A stretch of 42,214 nucleotides of DNA from Rhizoclosmatium globosum (GCA_002104985.1 MCGO01000279.1:1-42214), one strand, 5' to 3'; counted from the first letter of the stretch, positions 1-11,681 are shown. Numbers and translations: made by a program. Notes: generated from the sequence alone by a model not told the origin.

Positions 1-1039
1 TGGTTGTGGATGTTGGTTTCACAGTGGCCATTTTGTACTTGGTGCAAAGAAAAAAAACAAAGAGAACTCCCAATTGACATCCAATTCATTGCTTTCTCAA
101 TGGATCTCCCCTAACGTAGGCTTAGGAACATATCGAATGAAGTCGCGTGATGAATTGATAAGAACGATTCATGAGGCCTTGCGAATTGGATATCGATTGA
201 TAGACACAGCACAGGTCTATGGGAATGAAGACATAATTGGGGAGCTATCCAAACTAGCGGAATAGGAAGAGAAGAGCTCTTTATAACGACAAAGGTGAGG
301 ATAGTAGGAGAGGGTTTTGTAGTAATACGCACAACACAAGGTGTCACCAAAGGTTTTGACTGGCGAACTTACGGTTTATCAAAGCGTAATTTGAATCATT
401 GAGGAAGCTTAAGTTAAATTATCTGGATCTTGTTCTTATCCACTGGCCTGGCACAGCGAAAAGGGACACAAAAATACCGAATACAGACAACAGGAGATCG
501 GGATGGCGGGCACTTGAACGACTATGTGTGGAGGAGAAAGTCAGATTTATTGGCGTCTCAAATTACACGCCATCGCACATCAATGAGCTGTTGTCATATT
601 GTACCATTCATCCATACGTCAATCAATTCGAAATGCATCCCCTCTATATCCGTGGGATATACTTGAAATTTGTAAGAAGAATAATATCAAAACGCAAGGT
701 TATTCCACCCTGGGCGAAGGGGTTTTGGTGGATGCAACCAATTCAGATTACACTATGCTGGATTCCATTGCAGCCAAGTACTCATGTAGCCGCGCACAGC
801 TGTTATTAAAGTGGTCGCTGCAAAACAACGTGGGCGTAATTCCGAAATCTCGTTCGATACGAAGATTGCAGGAGAACTACAACATTCTCTTCTTCAATAT
901 CTCCACTGAGGTAACGGAAACATTGCTGTCAATAAAAACTAAATGTTACTACCAGGATATGGAACGTTTGAATACTTTAACCACAAGTGGAGTCCTAACT
1001 CCCAAAAAGTTCTGCTGGGATCCGTATATAGTTGAATAA
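1..1039 (+). pseudogene. Aldo/keto reductase relic with three frameshifts
   Basis: The reading frames together spell an aldo/keto reductase, a NADPH-dependent TIM-barrel oxidoreductase. Visible motifs are a GLGTYR-type N-terminus, the catalytic D..QVYGNE segment, LDLVLIHWPG, FIGVSNY and the cofactor-side IPKSRS near the C-terminus. The frame breaks three times. About one base is missing near 254, after a Lys codon and before SGIGREELF. There is one extra T near 390 and two extra bases (AT) near 646-650. A 46-nt intron at 295-340 (GTGAGG..AAG) keeps frame locally. The 5' end runs open to the window edge, so the start is not seen. It ends 18 bp from the convergent hydrolase gene. Either it is a recent pseudogene or the assembly has local indel errors. 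The intact conserved motifs argue that any decay is young. Confidence 0.75.
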
Positions 1040-1057
1040 AGAATCTGCTGATATTTA

Positions 1058-2137
1058 TTATTGTGCTCTCTCTAAAATCCACTTGATGTAATCAGTTATA
1101 ATGGATCCGCTGATTCTTGGCTCGTTGTGAAGTTCGTGCTGCAACCCATCTTCCTTTGTGAAGCCGTGCCACTTTTTGTCCGTTGAGGCAACAGCTTCAA
1201 CAAACGCCTTCGAAACACTTGAGTCAGTCAACCGATCACAAACCGAGTGATAGACAAGAATTGGGCAATTGACTGTGGCGGACTTCGCTGGTACGGATTT
1301 TGGCAATCTAACCTGCGAAGGAGATCAGATTGGGGCAACATTCTAAACATCAAAAACTTAACCATCATGAGCCTTGCAAGACGGAAACTGATGCTTCCGT
1401 GATTGAGGCTGTCGTTCTTGTACTTTTCTTGCTCGTCCTTATCACTCGAAATGACATCAAGGGGAACACCGGCAGGAATAGCAATTTTGCCAAGAACACC
1501 TCCAAGTAAATCGATAATCTTTTGCAAGAACACTGGGGTGACTTTTCCTGGGGTTTGGAAAGCAAGTAAGGCCGGAGCTTGAACAACCATGCCTCGAAAG
1601 TTTGAAATCATTGCCAAGCGGGCTGGATCTTGAACCAACGTCAAGGCAAGAACTCCACCAAAGGAGTGACCGAATAAGAATGTTGGAATATTGGTCTCAT
1701 CGATGCCTGGGACAGGAAGTTCGTTGAGCTGGATCATATCGTCACACACTTGTTCCGTTCCAGGCAAGAAGCCCTTCACTGCATTATTTCTGTACACAGT
1801 TCGTCCATGACCTCTATAATCCATTCCTTTAACCATGATCCCCGCTTCGGCGAATTTGGTGAAGACATGCTATAGTCAAATCAATGGGAAGTAATAAACG
1901 TAAGAGTATCAAACCTCATAGCGATGAATGTGCTCTCCAAATCCATGAAAGAACAGAACTTTCGCTTTAACTTCTCCTGTTGGCTGTTATGAGGCAAAGG
2001 AGTCAGTAAGATATTGAAAGTGGAACGGTACATCCTACCTTCCACACGTTAAAGTAAATCTCATGCTTGTCAATAGATGCTCCAAAGTATCCTCCTGGTG
2101 GATTGTCCTTCTTAATGTCGAAAATGGGCTTGGGCAT
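1058..2137 (-). CDS. Monoacylglycerol lipase-like serine hydrolase
   Basis: This is an alpha/beta hydrolase of about 309 aa, of the monoglyceride lipase/lysophospholipase type. It likely cleaves monoacylglycerols or lysophospholipids to release fatty acid. Exons on the minus strand are 2137-2039, 1983-1915, 1869-1363 and 1312-1058. All three introns are phase 0 and 45-55 nt long. Motifs seen are an HGFGEH oxyanion loop near residue 46, DYRGHGR near 73, the nucleophile elbow GHSFGG with Ser near 125, the acid in CDRLTD near 251 and the catalytic His in GLQHELHN near 284. The full triad and usual family length suggest an active enzyme. There is no signal peptide or membrane segment, so it is probably cytosolic or lipid-droplet associated. 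The start ATG lies 134 bp from the divergent receptor-like gene, implying a shared promoter. The exact substrate is inferred only from the family. Confidence 0.88.
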
Positions 2138-2271
2138 CAGTGTTCTTCTGTGTGGTTGAAAGAAAGGATTTTGAGAAAGGCCTCTGTCATCTTTCAATTC
2201 ATCACCTCGGTCTCGACTATCTTCGTTTCATCAACGCTTGCATGGTCTTTCCACTTTCGACTCTGTCAAAA

Positions 2272-5105
2272 ATGAGACAATTCCACCTCTTCTTCCTTCT
2301 TCTCCTTCCACTCTCATACTCTCAGCCCCGGGCCCCTGCCAGAGCTCGATTTCCTTTAAAATTCTCAGAGACAGCAACAACGACCGAGTCTGATCTTGAA
2401 GGAGATTTTGGGACAAACGCGTTACCGCAATGCTTAGATACCTCTTTCTACGTGAAATACGGATGGTCACAGTTCTCCAACTTCACAAACGCAAAGAGGG
2501 AGATAATTCTAGAGGTTGATTGGTGGGACAGTGGGATTCTGATCGCGAACGTATTCTTTCAAATTGTGAGAGGCGTGATGGGTTACAAAGTAGATTACCG
2601 ACTATATGACGGAGCTGCAGCCACAGGACCACGTCTAGCGAGCGGAAATAGCGCCGATATTGCTCTCGAACTGTGGCAATCTGATGCATCTGGTTGGTAT
2701 GAGCAATTCGTCCAACTACAAAATTCTGTCATCTCTTTCGGATCCATAGGATATACAGGACGAGTTGGGCTCTATTTTCCATCATATATGCTTGATCAGT
2801 ATCCACAATATGACACTCTGGATTTTTGGAAGTCTCTAACCCATCCAGCAACGCAAAAGCTGTTTCCAAGATCAGGGTCAAGCCCCATTTTCAAAGGCGC
2901 TGACGGGCTTCCTATCTGCGATGGTGATCCACTCACTTGTGTTAATGGAACCTACTATCCTGCGTGGTATAATGATGCTGACAAGGAATACTTTACAGAA
3001 ATCTGGCATGAAACACCTGGATATACTCCTTACTACTTTCAACGATTAATAGATGGACTTAAAATTAACGCCACTATCAATTTTATGGGAGGAAACATGT
3101 ACCCTATGATGGTTGCTGCCTATCAAGCCAAAAAACCATTTTTGGTGTACAACTGGCGACCAACAACAACAATTGCAGGTTTCAATCTAACTCGTGTAAT
3201 TTTCCCTGATGATTCATATGGCGGTATTCAGGACTTTCGAGCAGGTTGGTTTGCACTATTTGGGACTATCAGCTCATGGACTTTTAAGATCCCATCAACA
3301 CTCCAGTTAAAGTTGACATTCCTGTTGAAACTCTCTTTAAGGCTTCATCCGCGCGTTTTGTTAAAGATTTTCCAGAGCTTGGCTATTTCATGACCAAATT
3401 TGTTTTGACAGATTCCGACATTGAATATATGTTGGCCTCAATTGGTCCTAACCTACAGGCCTGGAATGATACTGGCTATTTGAATGTTTCTTGCAGCTGG
3501 GTTAAATCAAATGAGGATGTTTGGCAATATTGGATTCCAATTCCACCAACAAATCATTTTACATGTCCAATTGGGACTGGCAGATATATCTTAAATTCTC
3601 TATATGTTTGCTTGGAGTGTCCACCTGGCACATTTAACTTGAATTCAACAACTATTTATGAGTGTCAAGTATGTTTACCTCACACTATATGCTCAGGGGG
3701 TTCAAGTGTACATATAGATTCAATGTTTTGGATCCCAGAAATTCCTGATCCAAAAAACATAACTGGAGACTATTTGCCTGAAGTCCACTTTTGTCCTCAT
3801 CCAAAACAGTGTTGTCCGTATGGAGATTGTGCTTCAAATGACATATGTTCTCCTGGGTTCACTGGTATATTTTGCACAGAATGCAGCAATCCACAACAAT
3901 ATGCTTGGAATGGGCAGTGTATGCAGTGCTCCACCTCAGGTTCAAGTCTATACCTTGCCATCTTTCTTCCAATAATTGCAACTGCGGCTGTTATTTTCGT
4001 ACCAAAGTATCATGCTTCTGAGATTGAACAGTTAGCCTTCTACTTCCAAGTCATCAACTTGATTTTTGACAATGATGTTGGCTCTGTGGTTGGATGGGAA
4101 GGATTGAACAAAATTTTGGCTGTATTTTCACTGGATTTGGATGGTCTTGTTCTAAATTGCCCTGTTCCTCTTCATGGCATTCCAAAACTGCTTTTTAGGT
4201 TTATGTTGCCATTATTAATTCTTTTCTACTTTGGGTGCTACTACATTCTCCTGAAAACATTCCCCTTCATTCATCAAAGTCTGCCAACATATATGGTGCA
4301 ACAGAATGTTGGTGTCTTGTTTGCACGCTCTTTCACAATTGTATTCAGCTTTGTCTTTATGCCATTGGTTGAGGCCAGCTTGAACTTGCTGAACTGTGAC
4401 ACGGTTCAAGGTGTTTCCCGTCTTTATCAAGTACCAACAGTTATATGCTACACACCAGCACATAATGGACCTGCTGCATTTGCTTTCATTGTCCTTGGTT
4501 TACTTCTTTTTGTCTATCCTCTTTGGCTTTTGCTGCTACTTCTTTGGCTCTGGCACAAAGATCGAATAAGTGTCATTGATGACTATCATTTCAAAGATCG
4601 TCCTATGGACCAGATTTATGAAGCGTTTTACATGCCTTATCGGCCCAAGTTTTTCTATATGGAGAGTGTTGTTATTTGGGAGCGAGGATTAATTGTCTTG
4701 ACATTCACTTTTTTGAACCATTACACAGACAGCTTGGCTGCAATTGCTTACCTTGCTATCTTCTCCCTCTCTGGTTTTGCTAGAGCATACATACAGCCAT
4801 ACAAAAAGCTGTTACAAGTTTATCTTAATCGTGAAATTGGAATAGCGTTTTTGGTTCTCTTGATTTTGAGACAGTATGCAAAATTTGAGCCAGAACCATT
4901 GAGCGTAACGCCTTATGTTGGGACAATGATAATCTTGCCTGTCATAAACCACGCAGTTCGTTGGATTCGACAAGGATATGTTGAGAGAAGTCAGGTGCTA
5001 GAACGTCTTTCAGAGCAGGGTATCAATCCTGGTTCTGAAATGTCTCATGTGCCAAGGCTTCAGAGCCACAATGTTTCAGTAGCTACAGCAAAACAATATT
5101 ATTGA
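2272..5105 (+). CDS. Receptor-like membrane protein: OpuAC-like binding domain + Cys-rich stalk + 7-8 TM
   Basis: The exons are 2272-3244 and 3289-5105, with a 44-nt phase-1 intron, giving about 929 aa. An N-terminal signal peptide (about residues 1-18, with an LFFLLLLP core) is followed by a domain like the substrate-binding proteins of bacterial glycine-betaine/proline ABC systems. The evidence for this is ILEVDWWDSGILIANVFF, GYKVDYRLYD, SGNSADIALELW and later AYQAKKPFLVYNWRPT, the classic pattern of aromatic-lined quaternary-amine binders. Next comes a Cys-rich stalk (about 415-540) with a GCC2/GCC3-like ECPPGTFN segment and an EGF-like CSPGFTGIFCTEC. From about 544 there are 7, perhaps 8, hydrophobic helices and a motif YMPYRPKFFYMES before TM5, seen in many protist and fungal multi-TM proteins. 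There is a short cytosolic tail. I infer a plasma-membrane sensor or channel for an osmolyte-like ligand. No transport or signalling domain proves this. N-glycosylation sequons are frequent outside the membrane. Confidence 0.8.
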
Positions 5106-5180
5106 ATGTATAATACAATCATACTTCTTGTCCCCTCTCTTCTCACTGTCCACCACAATGACTGTCAGAAAAATATAACA

Positions 5181-5650
5181 ATGAGTGATCCGGAAATTTT
5201 GAACAGGCTCCGAAAAATCCAAACAACTGTGAATGACTCATTACTCAATAAATATAACTGTTTCCTTATTTTTCAATCGCTTCTCCCCATCTACTAGGAT
5301 ATAAAACGGCCGGCTCCAAGTTCCAGTGGTCTTCAGCCTGCCTGGTCCAACAAAGATCAGGCTGTATTTGCTGAACTTACCAATTGGATAGATAATGGTC
5401 TCTCTGTCAACGCTGCAGCCAAAGCAGCTAGTGCCAACTACAACTCAAGCAAGGAAATGATTTGTGGAGTATATTACCAAATGCTCAAACATCCAGACAG
5501 AACCCACGGCAACTTAGTCTTCTCAGATGAGTATGTGCCATCACTGCACTCATTGAAGCAAGATCGCTGTGCCGACAGCCCTTCAACCGTTCAGCCCTAA
5601 TCCAGTATGTCACCACGCTCCATCATGAGCTCTATGGCCCTTCTGAGTAA
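5181..5650 (+). pseudogene. Transposase-like N-terminal fragment, frameshifted
   Basis: An ATG at 5181 opens 16 codons, then a plausible intron (5229-5297, GTGAAT..CTACTAG) and a second block to a stop at 5600, about 116 aa. A helical stretch NWIDNGLSVNAAAKAASANY looks like the psq-type helix-turn-helix at the N-terminus of many DNA transposases. Near 5538 the sense moves to another frame, reading CAITALIEARSLCRQPFNRS and then IQYVTTLHHELYG to a stop at 5648-5650, so about one base is out. A real donor-like GAGTAAGT overlaps that stop. I read it as a decayed transposon gene at the edge of the repeat-rich tract. It could instead be a small host gene with a missed short intron. No family was identified with certainty. 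Confidence 0.45.
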
Positions 5651-7289
5651 GTGTTTATTTTTCAAGTCAAGAAAGGAAGCAAGTTGTGTTAAGTTGGAAG
5701 CGTTAAGTAGTTTTGGATGGTGGCATAAATGACACTAATTTCCTCACCAGGAACATTGCAGAGCAATCATACTTCTTGTTTTAGGAATGATAACACTGTT
5801 GTTGTCTTGTATGTCTCTCTGCCTTGGTGGTCCTTAGTAAATTGCAAGTAATAAATGTCGTTTGTCACTGATTAAGATACTACACCTGCAAAGTCTCATG
5901 TACAAATAACGGTTGCCATTTTTTCCTATGTGTGTAGCTGGAGATATAATTTAGAAGGGCTTACAACTCCTGTGTTAGCCTCTAGACAATGAGTGGCGGA
6001 AATGAAAACAAAAAAATTAATAAAATCCTTGCTTCTCTTCTTTTAAAATAAAGCAGAGAAGAGTGTCCAATTTATGATTGTTATGGAGAAGCTGAGTAAA
6101 ATGCCTCAAACAAAAGTAGAAGTGACTGTAGTCAAGACTTCACTAATAATTTTATCATTGACTTCCTTGATTCGCTTGAGATCCACAAAGGCTATCTCAG
6201 TAGTGCCTGCAGATTATTTTAACTTCAAGGAACTATTAAGGATGAACCCCTTAACATTACACAGTCAAACAGGGAGATACTGTGAGCACCACATTTGAAT
6301 TAAATGGTTCTCTCAAAATGTTTGTCTTTTTCCGAACTGTATAGAGAGGAGGGAAAGAAGGACAAGATGGAGCTTTGAAGTTTACCTAATATCAAGTTAA
6401 TGAAGCAAAAACATCAACTAGGATTCAGACGATAATGTCTCCTAGTTCTAATTTGGAGCTCTTTTAGAGGCAGGCTTTGGATCAATAATTGAAGGACCAA
6501 GATGGTGAAGGTATTATCCTCCAACTTTGTTGCTCTTCAAAAATTTACAACAGGGGATGATGGTTGGCTGATGGTGTGACTGCAAAGCTGCTGACACCAA
6601 ATTTTTGGAAATGCTGGATTTCGCAGATTTGCAGAATCCAAGTCCCCCCACCCCTGAGTGGGATGTACATAAGAGAGGAAGAGGAAAAGAAGAACCAATG
6701 GGATATTGGGATTTCGAAAACAAAATAAGAAGACAAGTTTTTAAAGCAAAGAGCGAAAAAGTTGCTCCTTTCAAAATGAAAATTCAAATTCAAAAACCAA
6801 GACAAACATCCCTGCTGTTGTTGATAGCCTGAAATAGACACAAATGAATTGAAACGAGTGCCTTTTGTTGATGTGTCCTTCCAATTCATTGCACTGTTGT
6901 ACAATCAACATTCATCTACTTGGTCAATGTGGCAACAAGAAGGCCATCGTCAAGACAATCCATGATTATCTCTTAAACATGGCTGTTGACTTAAGTGCTG
7001 CAAATATGGAAGGTCTGGATTAGAATGTGAATTTGAAATTTGAAAGGGGCAAGTTTTTCGCTCTTTGCTTTAAATGAAAACTCATAGATTCTCCTAAAAT
7101 TCAATAATGTCCCAAATTTAGAGTTTGAGATCCTGGTGTTGAAATGATAGGGTCTAGCATTTTATTTTCCTCCTTATGCCTATGTCTGTTTTGGATACAT
7201 TTGACCATCCTGGTTGAGTATATAGTAACTGAGAGGTTTTTCTAGGAGGATTTCTTTACGAGATATGATGTTGTGGCTATGACTGTGGC
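5651..7289. other. Intergenic, AT-rich, no supported gene; contains a foldback
   Basis: No reading frame here shows convincing protein character or family motifs. The base composition is AT-rich and stops are dense in all frames. The only structure seen is an inverted repeat pair described separately (6739-7073). It is probably decayed transposon DNA. Confidence 0.5.
6739..7073. repeat. Imperfect inverted repeat (foldback)
   Basis: The stretch 6739-6795 (core AAAGCAAAGAGCGAAAAA, then TTGC and CCTTTCAAA) is matched in reverse complement by 7026-7073. The arms are about 45-50 bp with a few mismatches and the loop is about 230 bp. The arms would form a hairpin, as expected for a small foldback or MITE-like insertion. 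The boundaries are approximate and no target duplication was found. Confidence 0.6.
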
Positions 7290-7700
7290 CTGCATAGAAT
7301 CTGCACCAAACTCTATTACCATCTAAATTCCAGATACACAAAGATTGGATTCTGCAACCTTCAAATTCCTCTCTCACTTGGACAAGAAGCTAATAGAGGA
7401 TTGAGGCTCCCTCTTGCACGAGGGGCGCTGTTGATTCTGTTGCGTGTATGGCGTATCCTGGAAGGCTCAGAAACATCTCACAACTTTTTGGGGACGTAGC
7501 AGAACCGCTATTAGCTTTAGTTTTGCTCACAAAGGCCAGATGCGTTAAAGAAGGCAATGAGTAGAGTGCGCGTTACGGTTGAATGGGCATTCAGGCTCAT
7601 TATTGCAAACTGGGCCTTTGTCGGCTTCCACAAGAATTTTCAAGTTGTGCAACCTGTTGGTGTTTATTACATAATGGTGTAGTGTTGCTTACAAATATAC
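7290..7700 (+). pseudogene. PIF/Harbinger-like DDE transposase relic
   Basis: Broken frames resemble the start and end of a Harbinger-type (DDE_Tnp_4) transposase. One frame gives GLRLPLARGALLILLR, followed in another frame by MAYPGRLRNISQLFG, the usual sequence around the N-terminal helix-turn-helix. About 60 codons on, MSRVRVTVEWAFRLIIANW and then FQVVQPVGVYY resemble the C-terminal block that precedes the last helices. The central catalytic region is absent and there are frame changes and stops, so the copy is dead. The match rests on remembered family pattern and not on a search. Confidence 0.5.
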
Positions 7701-7832
7701 AAGTAATCAAGACATCATAAAACACATCTTCCTTTCCATCAACAAATAAACAAACAGAAATATCCTTATGCCAACTCCAACCGGGTTTCTTCAAATGCAA
7801 GCTTGCAAGTTCAATTCTCTCTCCTTCAAATC

Positions 7833-8380
7833 ATAACTGCATCATTGATGTGTTTTGCATTTGACTCATGGAAAGCCTCACTCATTTCCTTGAGAGTGGA
7901 AGCAAGACGTGCTGCTGTCTTGGTAGCTGACGGAGCACGAGTTAAAGGGAATACGTTGCGAAGTTCATTGTGAGTCTTCTTTGGAGTCTTGTTCTTGTAT
8001 GGCAGCTCCAATTATTTCACGGCGCTCCTGCTCCTTTATGTTCTTTGCCTTCTTTTTAACTTGCTGCTCTTCAGAATCATGATTCTAATAGTTTGGCTGA
8101 TTTAGCATGGTAAGATGGACTGGATATAAAGCACAAACCAAATCTCAAAGATCCGACAACCACTGCTCTCGCTCCTCAAACTCCTTCTCCATTCCAAAGA
8201 TTTCCATTTCATCAGCCTTGAACTTTTTTGGGAGCTCTTTGAAGCGTTTGAAGGCATTTAAATGTTCTTGTTGCCGAGGGTGGTACCTTTTTTTCCGGAG
8301 GCGGATACGAACCTTTTAGTGAGAGGTCTGGAGCTCAGATATATCTCCAAGTCGCTCTTAAAACCATCTCTTTCCGACAT
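7833..8380 (-). pseudogene. Decayed charged helical protein, probably transposon accessory ORF
   Basis: Reading the minus strand from the ATG at 8380, the blocks MSERDGFKSDLEIYLSSRPL, FKRFKELPKKFKADEMEIF, SEEQQVKKKAKNIKEQERRE and TRAPSATKTAARLASTLKEM follow in order but in different frames with stops between them. The highly charged, helical composition with a KKKAK segment resembles DNA-binding accessory proteins of plant- and fungal-type transposons. It lies convergent to the Harbinger-like relic, and Harbinger elements classically carry a second, Myb/SANT-like ORF, so the two may be one dead element. That link is inference. Confidence 0.4.
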
Positions 8381-8389
8381 TTCCACATT

Positions 8390-9083
8390 CTAATCGTGCG
8401 TTCTGAGAAAAGAAATAATACTGAAGAAATAACAAAAAAATCTATGATCCCTTTAATTCGTAGTTACGAGTTCTGGCAAGTACAAATACAAATACAAACA
8501 GAAAAATAACATTAAAGAAATGATGTTGACTTGACTATCAGGCTTGCAAGAAATAAATTGTATGCTATAAAAGCTGTTTTGATGATATACACTTCTGATC
8601 TGTGTTCCAAGTACTGAATCTGTCTCGAAAATGTTATTGCAAGGTCGGTGTGCCTTCTGAAGGCACTTCATGGTATAATTATTTAGACGGTTCAAGATGA
8701 GCATAGGCTGCTGAATATCACGTGTCAAGTGACAAGCTTTTTCTGTGGCCACTTATGCACTAAGCAGTAAATGAGGGTTTCTTGACTTCGGGAGCAGCAC
8801 CCTCCTAAGCCTCACCAGTCTTACCATGTCCAACATTGAAGGACTCAACACCTGTGACCTCTTCTAGAAGCAAGAAATAAAATCGGCATTTGATTGAAAA
8901 GCTGGTTTACAATTGCGGCTCCCTGGCTGCTCCTGGGCCCCCTGCTCCTCTGTTGAGGCCACAGCTGGGCCACCACGGCCACGTTTATGTGCTGTTGAGG
9001 CAGTCATACGTTGACAGATTTTCTTTCCTTGTGAGTGTTTTGGAAGACGAAAATTTTTCTTTGTGACCAGCCCACAAAGAAAA
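8390..9083. other. Intergenic, nothing recognisable
   Basis: There are no supported coding frames, RNA genes or repeats apart from short low-complexity patches. A GC-richer patch near 8920-9000 gives no family-like peptide in any frame. It directly precedes the left inverted end of the large transposon at 9084. Confidence 0.4.
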
Positions 9084-9385
9084 GTGAGTGAGTCGGCAAT
9101 TCGAGCCCAAAGTCGGCAATCCCGACCCACCCCAAAAATCTTCTAGCTGCATTTACTGCAGAACCCGACGAGATTTATCCCTCAAATAAAGTGCAAACAT
9201 TGAAAATTACGCAATAATACTATATTTAAGTAGGCTTAGGCCAGGCTATCCATTTTAATTAGTTAGGTCCAGGTTTCCAACTCCACACTTCATCTTTAAC
9301 AACGCACTGAGCCAGCTTTCTCCACTCTTCTAATTCACGCACATCAGATATCGAACATTTATTTATTGGATTCCATTGTATTTAA

Positions 9386-10914
9386 GGGAGGCCTCCAAAA
9401 GTGCTAAATTTCAATTGATTTTGCTGTCGCCATTTTTGTCCGTTTTCACCACCACCACCCACCTTCTGATGCCTGCCACGTAACCAATTTCCGCACTCCG
9501 TCTCGAAGATTTCGATATATCGACGTTGAGTATGTTATAAATAGAAAACCGGGTCAAATCTAACAACATGTTTTGTATTCAGTGACATCAAATGAAACAC
9601 TCTTTTACACTAATCTCACAGCTGCTTCACCATATGTCAAACTTTCTAAACTCGATTCAATCCTGACTTCATCGAGGAGGCGTAGGGAGTGGGTTCTCAT
9701 TGCCTTACATGTGTACAAGTTCCTTTCAACCTCCTCATGATATCGTCCAAGCTTCAGTCAATGCTGACCGCATAATCAGCCATTCTATCAATGTCAACGT
9801 ATTGTCTTTGTTTGATGCATACTATTCAATGGAGGCCAAGGGACCTTGAGCAACTATTCCTTCAAGCTGTGTCCTCCTCTATCCCTTCTGGAAAGTCCTT
9901 TGAATCAATCACCATTCCGTTGTTCAATTCTGCAATCTGTTAGGATTCATTTCAGGTTGTCTTGGCCAATGGCTACATTATTCTGCTCAAACGCAACCAT
10001 TCAAATAAAAACCACCTGTCCGCTTTTTATGATTGTTTCATTTCATCGCATACAACGTCTTGTGTTAAATTGCTTTGAAGGAACGCTGTTGGCTTCGTTC
10101 TGCTTCCAACCAAAAACACAAGCTTTCAACATATCTTGCAATAAAGTTCTTTGAATCGATGGGACAAGACCTCATGTTGTACGGATATCGCGCTCTGGGT
10201 TAAGCCGGAGTTTCTTTCGGACGGGTAGAGGTAATCGTACTTGCTTCAGGCGTCAAGAGTGGCAGACCATCGTTCAACCCATCTTCCCATCACTATATAT
10301 CGCGGAATTTTGTGCCGTCTGATCTCTGAGAGCGAGCTTCTGTTTTTTGGACAAATATTGATTGGTCTAAAAGTATCAATTAGAACAAGTCCCGCAATTT
10401 GAATGATACGTCGCTAAATCGACGTGAAAACTTAGTTAATAACATATTCTCTTTGAACTTTAATTTGCAGGACTCCCTCGTGGATAATAGTTGAGTAAAG
10501 TAGGTTCGAAACTTCAAAATGTCCAAATTTTGTGATTATATTCACGCCACGTCACCAAAAACAATACAATCGTCTCAATTCGACGTGAAAAAACGCATCT
10601 GTGTGTCTTCTATGCCTCACTTTTTGAATGAGGCTGATTGGCAAAGTCGTTCTTTGGTGCCATGGGCTGGAAGGTGGTTCAAAAGGGTCAAAAATTGTTG
10701 ACTTTAGACATCAATATTTTATTAACCATTGTCAGTAAAGCTTCAAATACAGCGGAATCGCATAGAGGGGACTCATATCTCCTACCGCTGACGATTTCAC
10801 GGCTTCGCTGTGGCTGGTGGGCGAGCAATCCTTGCTTGCGTGAACGTTCAATTCCTCTGGACTGCCTTACCCAAAAAATGGCGACAAAAAATTTAGCACT
10901 TTTGGAGGCCTCCC
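9386..10914. mobile_element. TTAA-flanked 1.5-kb element nested in the larger one
   Basis: The termini are perfect inverted repeats of 26 bp, beginning GGGAGGCCTCCAAAAG and continuing into TGCTAAATTT. They are partly extended inward (TGTCGCCATTTTT on both sides). Each outer edge abuts TTAA (9382-9385 and 10915-10918), consistent with a TTAA target duplication as used by piggyBac- or Sola3-type elements. A single frame from about 9704 to 10080 stays open apart from two stops and could be a dead ORF, but no transposase motif was recognised. It lies entirely inside the 9084-12322 element, so it inserted later. Confidence 0.7.
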
Positions 10915-11681
10915 TTAATGCAATTATCATTGTCTCCTTCGAATAATAGTCTGTTGTTTGGAACTACCGCCATCTATTTTGGAATTGGAGCCTCTTCTGA
11001 CCAGTTATTATCTATTCTCGTTTTGGTGTTAATTAATTAATTCCATTAGTAGATAGTTTGAAGCTTTAAGCCATCTGGCAACTGTAATTATTTATGATGT
11101 TGTTACATTCTATTCGGCTTTACTTCAGAGCCTGTTTATTTGAAAGCGTCCCATACTGCGAATGATATAAACAAGTACAAATTAATAAATCTGCAAAAGC
11201 TGAGGATGGTATCTTGTTCTGGGGACCTTCTAGAAAATTGCATTTTTCAAGGTGATCTTCTTTCATGCACCAGCCGTTGAATCAGCGGTAATTACGAGCA
11301 ATGAACTTATAATAGTAATATTTATACAATTAAAATTCACAAATGCTCAACTGTAAGCCTGCACAATTTGTTTCAAGGAGTGGCTCTTGGAAGGGTTGGT
11401 AGCCACAAATCCTAGCTGCCTCAACATTTATGCAGTTCTGCTGAGAGTGTGCGTGAATATAGTATAAACAATAAATAATACTTAGCGAAAGTTTGAAGTT
11501 TCTGTAATCAAAGCTTCTAGCGCAAATAACTGTTGATTTATACAATTCTATCCCATAACAATACACACTTTCCTTACGTCCAAACGTCCTATACTTCTCA
11601 GGAGAGCAGTATGTTTATATCTTAATACAATTTATATAATTTATTAGATAGTAAGAGATACGCCAGATGAACTGGACTTGT

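Noticed and set aside
1..1039. Alternative genetic code as explanation for broken AKR frames
   Set aside because: The breaks are indels and not reassigned codons, and all other genes terminate normally at TAA, TAG and TGA.
10638..10946. ORFs at 10519-10946
   Set aside because: They cross the inverted end of the TTAA element, lack protein-like composition and have no family resemblance.
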